NCBI GenBank assembly: GCA_023412805.1
Contig: JAEZRM010000104.1
Span: 1-47,364, forward strand
Length of the DNA: 47,364 nt
Source of the DNA: Pseudomonadota bacterium
GTDB lineage: Bacteria; Pseudomonadota; Alphaproteobacteria; Rhizobiales; Hyphomicrobiaceae
Reading direction: 5' to 3'
Part shown: positions 41,967 to 47,364 of the stretch, piece by piece
Position numbering within the stretch: position 1 is the stretch's first letter
How the letters are laid out: each line of letters starts with the position of its first letter
The notes under the pieces: model-generated
Seen by the model: only the letters and a program-made list of their open reading frames with translations
Database searches by the model: none
What the model was told of the DNA's origin: nothing
Program-made: the position numbers and the translations under genes

Positions 41967-42872
41967 ATGGACATCGATGCCATTCGCACATTTCTGTCGA
42001 TCGCCCAGCTCGGCGGCTTCACCCGCGCCGCTGAGGAATTGCACCGTTCGCAGCCGGCGATCAGCCGACGGATTGGTCTCATCGAGCAGGAGCTTGGCGC
42101 GTCCTTGCTGGAAAGAGTGCGCGGTGGCGTGCGCCTGACGGAGGCCGGACGGGCGTTCTTGCCGTTCGCAGAAGCCGCACTCGCCGCCATCAAGGACGGC
42201 CGCAATGCCGTGCGCGCGACCATCAGCAAGGAAGCCGGGGATGTATCACTGGCCCTCGTCGGCACCCTCGCCGATACGTATATCGTTCACGTCCTGCGCA
42301 AATTCTCACGCCGCTCCAAATCCTCGGCTCTCGATATTCGCACCGCATCCAGCCAGGAGGTCAGCGACCTCGTGCGGCGCGGGGAGGTCACGCTAGGCTT
42401 GCGATACTTCGCAGACGCGCGACCCGAGATCGCCATGCGCATCGTTGGCAGGGAGAACATGCTCGTGGTCTGCGCCCCAGATCATCGCCTCGCGAACAAG
42501 CGCGTTGGAAAGACCGAATTGGAGAATGAGCGCTGGATCGGATTCCCGGCGACGCGGGGTCGGGAATCGTTCGGCCATGTACTGGTCCGCCGCCTCGTGG
42601 TCGCCGGGCTTGAAGATCCCAAGATCACCCTCATCGACAGCCTGACTGCCCAGAAGCGGCTCGTTGAGGCCGGATTTGGCATCGCGATGGTCCCGGAGAG
42701 CAGCGTGCACGACGAGCTACGGCTCGGATCTCTGGCGCAGATCAATGCCCCCGCTATCCGCACTTCAATCCCTATCGCCCTCATCCATCGCCGCAAGGGG
42801 CACCTCAATACCGCTGCACGCACCCTGATCGACTTGCTCGATCGACGAACGCGGTCGTCCGGCAAGAAGTGA
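41967..42872 (+). CDS. LysR-family transcriptional regulator
   Basis: A 301-aa regulator; MDIDAIRTFLSIAQLGGFTR at 41967 is the family start (an upstream in-frame ATG adds four residues). The HTH is RAAEELHRSQPAISRRIGLI. The effector domain contains VSLALVGTLADTYIVHVLRK, GRENMLVVCAPDHRLANK and RLVEAGFGIAMVPES. It is divergent from the PEP-mutase-family gene and probably activates it when a co-inducer binds. The closing residues are basic. No frameshift, unlike the LysR gene at 24.4-25.3 kb. Confidence 0.9.
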   Translation: MDIDAIRTFLSIAQLGGFTRAAEELHRSQPAISRRIGLIEQELGASLLERVRGGVRLTEAGRAFLPFAEAALAAIKDGRNAVRATISKEAGDVSLALVGTLADTYIVHVLRKFSRRSKSSALDIRTASSQEVSDLVRRGEVTLGLRYFADARPEIAMRIVGRENMLVVCAPDHRLANKRVGKTELENERWIGFPATRGRESFGHVLVRRLVVAGLEDPKITLIDSLTAQKRLVEAGFGIAMVPESSVHDELRLGSLAQINAPAIRTSIPIALIHRRKGHLNTAARTLIDLLDRRTRSSGKK

Positions 42873-43131
42873 ACGGGCGACTTGGCGGTCGGCTTGCGGG
42901 ACGCGCCTGGCCCACGCGACGATCGTGTCCGATCCACCCCGCACGAGCCGACACGTCTTGAGCAGCCGTAAGCGAGTGGCAAATGGCCCATCTCGTAGGC
43001 TTGCCGCATACCTGAGTTCGTCCGCACTTGGAGGTGTAGGAGTCCCGCGGAGGGTTGGGATTAGTCGTCGATCTTGATCCATTGCAGACGTAAGCACAGC
43101 TGTTCCGCAGCCGGCTTCAGCTTCGCGGCGG

Positions 43132-45570
43132 TTACGCCCGCTGGCCGTGACATTTCTTCCACTTCTTGCCGCTCCCGCAGGGGCACTGATCGTTCCTGCC
43201 AATCTTTCCCTTGGCTTGGGCATTTGCAATCCGCCTCTGCTGCAACGCCACGCTCTCCGCCCGTAGACGCTCGACCTCTGCCGCTGGCACTCCGACAAGA
43301 GTTACATTGCGCAAGTGGGCACCGAACAGCTTTCCGTCTTTGTCGCATTCAAACTCGACAAGGCGGCGATCTGTCTTATTGTCCGCGAGCATGACAACGC
43401 GCGTGTGTTCGATCGCGACTTCCGCGTTACGTGGTGCGTCGGGAGACCAAACAAACTGGGTCATCTCCATTCCACCATACGAAGACAGCGGACGTGCGCG
43501 CTTTAGCTCCTTGTTTTCTTTCAACGCGTTCTCAATCGACGAAGCAAGCGTGTCCCGCCAGTCGCCAGCGCCGTTTAAGATGAAACTTGATAATTCCGCT
43601 CTGCGTGGCTCGTTCGAGGTATCCAGTAGATCAACAATCTCTGCAATCCGGTGCGGCATCTTCTGCCGAGGCTTCGGTAACGCGTCGCCGACGAGCACGG
43701 CACTAAAGTATTCGTTGACTGGGGTCGTGTAGCCGTCGAACTGCATCTTGTCAGCATTCTCGGAAAGTTCTTCCGCATACTGCGTGTAGTTGTTCTCCGT
43801 GATATACATACCGAAGTGATCCATCTCGTCATTGAGGTCGACCTTATCGGAACGACCGGCTCTTACGCGCATTTCGACGAAATGCAAAAAAATTAGCGAA
43901 TTGTCGAATAGGTCGGCGTAAACTCGAAGGTCGTCGAGCGAAAGTGGCCACAACGGGCGTTGACCGACATCGATCCCGAGTGGCGCAAGATGCTGCGCGC
44001 GAGCCGCCAGCGCCGTGAAGGCGTCAAGCGTGATTGTGCATACGGTCACATGCCGGAAATCCGAACGTCGCAGTTTCGCAATTTCATTGTGTTCTGCATC
44101 CGCAATCGAGACTTCACGCGCGCTTTCCAAGAAATCCACAAACCGACTTCCTTGCCGGGCGGGCGCTTGGAGAAGCGTCCGAAGTGACGCGAGATGCGCA
44201 TCGAGATCGTTTGCGGGCGATGTGTACGTGAAAGCGCCGCCTTTCACCTCGATCACGAAGAGGTGGTCTTCATAGATCAAGATGCCATCGGCCTCATGCC
44301 ATTGAGCCGGGCCGGCTCCGACTTTCCATCTGTAGTAAATAGGCCGAAATACGCGCGCGCCAGGCATCAACCTGGTTAGGTAGCTGAACGGCAATTCTTC
44401 AGAGACCGCCTTTTGACCGTCGTTCCACGGTTCCTTGTAGGCGGGTTCAAGCTCAACAACGATGCGCCGTAGTACGCGGTATATGTTGTCGAACAGGTTG
44501 AAGATGTCGAAACAATACGTCGAGCCATTGAGCCGTATGAACGGCCGCCGCATTATCGGCCAAATGCGCAAGGGCCATCCTGCAAATTCGCCGGGGGCGA
44601 AGAATTCGGTGTCTTCGCCGGGGAAATAACTCAGTGCATCCAGCATGGCCTTGGGCAGGACGGTGTTTTTGCCAATGTCGAACAGATCAAGGCCGAACAT
44701 CGCGCCTGCGAACCTGTCGCGCTGCGCAGCAAGGTCGCAGTCTTCAAACACTTTGGCCATCAGTGCTTCGAAGTCTAGGTCTTGGTGCTTAGCTGCAAGT
44801 TCATCAAGCTGGGCCATTGACTTCGCGTGCAACTCCTTCATGTCTCTTGCGATGTCCATGAGGCCATGCGTAAGCCGCGTCAAAATCTTGTCGAACTCCG
44901 CCGCGAGTGCAACTGCGTCAAGCCCGAACAGCTTCAACAGAGTGTCCGAATGCGGCGCGAGCACATCGAGCAGCGCCTGCCGCTCATGAAGCTGATAGCG
45001 TTTGCCTCGAATATTCAACCAGAGTGTTTCCGCGCGAAACCGAAACTCCTCCAGCTGCATATCCAGTTGCGGGTCTTGCATCCTTCTGTGAGCCGCCAGG
45101 CATATCTGATAATCGAGCGTGAGACGCCGGAACAATGTCTCGATATCCGCTTTTAGCTTGGCCCAATCTTCCTCGCTTACGTCGGTGGCATACTGCTCCG
45201 GCTTCACTGACACGATTACGCTTTGCACATAATCGACCATCCGGGCTGCTGCGAGCTTTTCTGAATCACCGGCATCTCTCCCGCCTAAGCCGACCATCAT
45301 CGCAGAATATTCCCACCAGCCCCTTTGAAGCAGACGATCGGGGGGGAGGCGGACGATCTGCGCTGCGATGGAGGCGACAAGGACGTCGATCTCGCTGACT
45401 GTGATGGGATACTGAGCCACCATCCGGGCTTGAACGGCCTCAAATTGCTCTTGCGTTGCTCGTGAGCGGCCTATCACCAACCGGCCGAACCGCGCGAACT
45501 CCATAGGCCCGGCGGCGAAATAGTCGTCGGGCTTTGCGTTTTTGGCCTTTCTCTTTTTCGACTTGGCCAC
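43132..45570 (-). CDS. Large protein with PD-(D/E)XK-like nuclease motif and C-terminal SEC-C zinc motif
   Basis: An 812-aa soluble protein starting MAKSKKRKAKNAKPDDYFAA. The first 400 residues are helical and unrecognised. The segment HEADGILIYEDHLFVIEVKG (Asp428, Glu441, Lys443) fits the D-x(n)-ExK active site of restriction-endonuclease-like nucleases, near the NERD/DUF4420-like style. The last 22 residues, GRNDQCPCGSGKKWKKCHGQ, are a SEC-C motif that binds zinc. Such SEC-C tails are found on many proteins of unknown or defence-related role. It is a lone gene at the end of the chromosomal-type region. DNA cleavage is an inference from the motif. Confidence 0.7.
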   Translation of the reverse strand: MAKSKKRKAKNAKPDDYFAAGPMEFARFGRLVIGRSRATQEQFEAVQARMVAQYPITVSEIDVLVASIAAQIVRLPPDRLLQRGWWEYSAMMVGLGGRDAGDSEKLAAARMVDYVQSVIVSVKPEQYATDVSEEDWAKLKADIETLFRRLTLDYQICLAAHRRMQDPQLDMQLEEFRFRAETLWLNIRGKRYQLHERQALLDVLAPHSDTLLKLFGLDAVALAAEFDKILTRLTHGLMDIARDMKELHAKSMAQLDELAAKHQDLDFEALMAKVFEDCDLAAQRDRFAGAMFGLDLFDIGKNTVLPKAMLDALSYFPGEDTEFFAPGEFAGWPLRIWPIMRRPFIRLNGSTYCFDIFNLFDNIYRVLRRIVVELEPAYKEPWNDGQKAVSEELPFSYLTRLMPGARVFRPIYYRWKVGAGPAQWHEADGILIYEDHLFVIEVKGGAFTYTSPANDLDAHLASLRTLLQAPARQGSRFVDFLESAREVSIADAEHNEIAKLRRSDFRHVTVCTITLDAFTALAARAQHLAPLGIDVGQRPLWPLSLDDLRVYADLFDNSLIFLHFVEMRVRAGRSDKVDLNDEMDHFGMYITENNYTQYAEELSENADKMQFDGYTTPVNEYFSAVLVGDALPKPRQKMPHRIAEIVDLLDTSNEPRRAELSSFILNGAGDWRDTLASSIENALKENKELKRARPLSSYGGMEMTQFVWSPDAPRNAEVAIEHTRVVMLADNKTDRRLVEFECDKDGKLFGAHLRNVTLVGVPAAEVERLRAESVALQQRRIANAQAKGKIGRNDQCPCGSGKKWKKCHGQRA

Positions 45571-45706
45571 GTGGGTTCTCCTGCGAGGCGGCGCTATGCC
45601 CCGCGCTTTGCCGCCTCGGCTTCGAGGTTGGCGACATCATTCCTTGAGCGTGCGTTTGGAAGCTCAACGTAGGGCGCGCCGCCGTCTCTCCTATTGCGGC
45701 CACACC

Positions 45707-45985
45707 CTATAGTGCCTTCTCGAAGTGAAAGCGCGTGATGCCGCCGCCAACGGTCTTCGTGGACATCGTGTCGGCAAGCTCGGTCTGACGAGGTGATATC
45801 CGCTCTTGCGATAGAAGGCTATCGCTGCCTCCTGAACCTCGGCGGTGCTCAAGATCAATTTTGAGAAACCGAGATGCCGCGCTCGCGCTTCCGCACACTG
45901 CAGCATGCGCTGTGCAGGCCTTGCGGATCGACGAACTGCGCAAATCGTCGCGTATGTCGACGACCGGACGCCACTGCGGCAGCTC
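45707..45985 (-). pseudogene. Decayed GNAT acetyltransferase
   Basis: GNAT family pieces appear in two frames on the minus strand. VVDIRDDLRSSSIRKACTAH is in one frame; MLQCAEARARHLGFSKLILS with TAEVQEAAIAFYRKSGYHLV is in another; and ELADTMSTKTVGGGITRFHF, ending EKAL, is back in the first. At least two frameshifts break the gene, and the N-terminal part is missing. The pattern (acetyl-CoA loop near RSS.I.KA, late AIAFYRKSGY) is typical of N-acetyltransferases. No function remains. Confidence 0.75.
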
Positions 45986-46044
45986 GCTGCCACCGAATTG
46001 CGACGCGGCACTAGCGATCTGCGCGGCGCAACTGTCTGCACGGG

Positions 46045-46080
46045 CAAGCCCAGTTGGCGGCAGTTGGGACATGACCGGAC
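46045..46080 (+). repeat. 36-bp dispersed repeat, copy 2
   Basis: The partner of 25902-25937 (34 of 36 bases identical), just upstream of the GNAT remnant on the minus strand. Both copies lie beside decayed sequence. Confidence 0.55.
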
Positions 46081-46115
46081 GGTGCCCCCGCGTCACGGCG
46101 TCTTTGCGACGCTGT

Positions 46116-47087
46116 TCAGCCCTTGTCCGAACCGGGCTTGGCTGTGGACGAAGCGAGCAAGTCATCGAGCACGTGACCAAGGTAGGTCTCGATTACCTCC
46201 AGCTCAGCAGCACAGACCGGAATCTGCGGCCCGAGATCGTCACTGACGATGATGCTGTCCGCGTGCTCGTCCCGTCGCTGCCCTGCCGCCGGCTCAGCCG
46301 TGTCGCGCCGACGCGCTACGAGCTGCGGCGGGCCACGGCAAGCAGGTCGCGCCGTGCTGTCCGCGCCATCGGGAACAACGGAAACCTTCGACTGCAGCTG
46401 TGCTCGATCGTCTTGGCTGGCGCTTAGAACAATGACTTCAGCAGTTCTTTCTGCTGGCGGACTGATGCTCGCTGTCCATCGCGACCAGGCAACGCCGTTG
46501 GCGACAAGGCGCGGCCACCCAGCCATGACTATCTGACGACGCTTGCCTTTCCATGAGCGCACGGCAACCTGCGCTGCCGCCGACCGCGTGCCGCCGGCTC
46601 TTGACGAAGCACACCTGGACGCATCGGCGTCCAATGCTGCTGCCGTATCGTTCACTTGATCCAGCACAGGCTGAGAGCAAGGGAGCGCGGACCGGGCAAG
46701 GGCCGGCGTGCTGCACGTCACCTGCGCCGCGACGCGACGGGCTCGAAACACCAGCCTCAGCGCCTCATCGCTTGTGGGCGCCAGATAGCGCGGATCGAGG
46801 TCGCTCTGGGGTGCCAACTCCACCGCAAGGCTCACTTGCGCCGGCGTCAGCCCAAGCTGCGCCCAGTCGTGACGGCTCTGCACATCGGCCTGCCAGTCCG
46901 AGATCATGAGCGCGCCGACAGCCGTCGCGAGCATCGCCACGACGCCCGTCGCCGCAACAGCGACGACGTGAGCGATCGTCGATGCGTCCACTAGGCTGAG
47001 GGGCAGCGTGATCCCACCGAAACAGAGAGCGGCAGCGAGACCGGCGGCAAGGCCGATCAGGACATATGGACTAGGCACAAGTGCCAT
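46116..47087 (-). CDS. Membrane protein with N-terminal helices, unknown
   Basis: A 323-aa protein starting MALVPSPYVLIGLAAGLAAA at 47087. Two strong membrane helices are visible near residues 6-30 and 38-66 (VVAVAATGVVAMLATAVGAL). A soluble domain follows (LGLTPAQVSLAVELAPQSDL, SDEALRLVFRARRVAAQVT) with three cysteines and a long low-complexity C-terminus. It lies eight bases after a small ORF with a strong ribosome site, so the two form an operon reading in from the contig edge. Layout resembles minor conjugation or secretion membrane proteins, but no family is recognised. Confidence 0.5.
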   Translation of the reverse strand: MALVPSPYVLIGLAAGLAAALCFGGITLPLSLVDASTIAHVVAVAATGVVAMLATAVGALMISDWQADVQSRHDWAQLGLTPAQVSLAVELAPQSDLDPRYLAPTSDEALRLVFRARRVAAQVTCSTPALARSALPCSQPVLDQVNDTAAALDADASRCASSRAGGTRSAAAQVAVRSWKGKRRQIVMAGWPRLVANGVAWSRWTASISPPAERTAEVIVLSASQDDRAQLQSKVSVVPDGADSTARPACRGPPQLVARRRDTAEPAAGQRRDEHADSIIVSDDLGPQIPVCAAELEVIETYLGHVLDDLLASSTAKPGSDKG

Positions 47088-47095
47088 GACGTCTT

Positions 47096-47320
47096 TCACG
47101 CCATGCTGCGCGCTATGGGCAAACCAACGTCGGTGTGCCGCTCGCTCCGGCTCACCAAAGGGACAGGCCGCCCCTTCTCCGCCGCCATCGCTCGCCCCTG
47201 CGGGGTGGGACAAGCGAGCGATGGCGGCTCCGAAGGGACGGGGACCAGGCGTGATGTCAGCGACATCCACCGCATGTTTTGAGGTCGGGTGTGTTTGTAG
47301 CGGCTGCGTACAACGATCAT
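47096..47320 (-). CDS. Small basic protein, first gene at the contig edge
   Basis: A 74-aa ORF starting MIVVRSRYKHTRPQNMRWMS at 47320, preceded by a very strong ribosome site (CAGGAGGAGA). It ends eight bases before the start of the membrane-protein gene, which supports translation. The sequence is basic and proline-rich with no motif. A 15-bp inverted repeat lies inside it, which is unusual for coding DNA and lowers confidence. Confidence 0.4.
   Translation of the reverse strand: MIVVRSRYKHTRPQNMRWMSLTSRLVPVPSEPPSLACPTPQGRAMAAEKGRPVPLVSRSERHTDVGLPIARSMA
47181..47228. repeat. 15-bp perfect inverted repeat
   Basis: GCCGCCATCGCTCGC (47181-47195) and GCGAGCGATGGCGGC (47214-47228) are perfect inverse copies, 18 bases apart. 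It could be a strong hairpin, a protein-binding site or a mobile-element end. It overlaps the small ORF at 47096-47320. Confidence 0.6.
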
Positions 47321-47342
47321 CGTCTCCTCCTGGGGCAAGGCC

Positions 47343-47364
47343 GGGGGGGGGGGGGGGGGGGGGG
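47343..47364 (+). other. Terminal poly-G run, likely sequencing artefact
   Basis: Twenty-two consecutive G residues end the window. Two-colour sequencing chemistry reports dark cycles as G, so this is probably a read-end artefact kept in the assembly, not genomic sequence. Confidence 0.8.

Noticed and set aside
42765..43298. Minus-strand open frame between the LysR gene and the SEC-C protein gene
   Set aside because: It overlaps both neighbours, has no ribosome site and shows no domain. The end of the SEC-C gene is clearly in another frame.

Overview
The window is GC-rich and looks like an alphaproteobacterium, probably Hyphomicrobiales (inference). The grounds are the DUF1127 gene, CadC-type winged-helix/TolB-like/TPR regulators, GcvA-like LysR genes, and the general style of the serine recombinase and relaxase. 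It is a draft contig: the right end finishes in a run of 22 G, which looks like a sequencing artefact.

Layout. (1) 0-4.3 kb: a modular phage-tail-fibre-like protein built of repeats around a tail-collar domain, a secreted lectin-like protein, and two small proteins. (2) 4.3-16 kb: mobile-element backbone. It holds a relaxase with a MobC-like accessory gene and a candidate oriT. A long leftward gene train follows: excisionase-like HTH protein, rolling-circle Rep, small beta-rich protein, AAA+ ATPase, several unknowns, FtsK/TraB-like DNA-pumping ATPase, and a four-helix membrane protein. (3) 16-21.7 kb: a second, theta-type plasmid replicon. It has a Rep_3-like initiator, 21-bp-phased iterons with a DnaA box, a PIN-domain toxin-antitoxin pair, ParA with a ribbon-helix-helix partner, and a repeat-rich putative centromere. 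(4) 21.7-24.2 kb: a large serine recombinase whose 3' end contains a tRNA T-arm/acceptor-like segment (candidate attachment site), plus a HigBA toxin-antitoxin pair with a clear operator palindrome.

(5) 24.3-42.9 kb: metabolic and regulatory genes of chromosomal type. They begin with a frameshifted LysR gene, a SnoaL-like protein and a cupin. Two CadC/TolB/TPR regulators then flank a rightward gene group: DUF1127, a small secreted repeat peptide, OsmC, a flavin monooxygenase, a second FAD oxidoreductase and a MaoC hydratase. Next come a berberine-bridge-type oxidase, an MFS transporter and a cysteine synthase-glutaredoxin fusion, and after those a PEP-mutase-family lyase divergent from a LysR gene. 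The set suggests oxidative modification of, or protection against, a small molecule, with thiol/redox handling; the substrate cannot be read from the sequence. (6) 43-47.4 kb: a large protein with a PD-(D/E)XK-like nuclease motif and a C-terminal SEC-C zinc motif, a decayed GNAT gene, and a membrane-protein gene pair at the contig edge.

The mobile part carries replication, partition, addiction, mobilisation and recombination functions. The most unusual unit is the rolling-circle Rep + AAA+ + FtsK-like train (9.6-15.9 kb). Its gene content resembles actinomycete integrative conjugative elements, but it sits beside a proteobacterial relaxase. Decayed fragments (histidine kinase 3' end, tyrosine integrase 3' end, GNAT, LysR) show repeated insertion and loss. 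No CRISPR array, rRNA or complete tRNA was seen.
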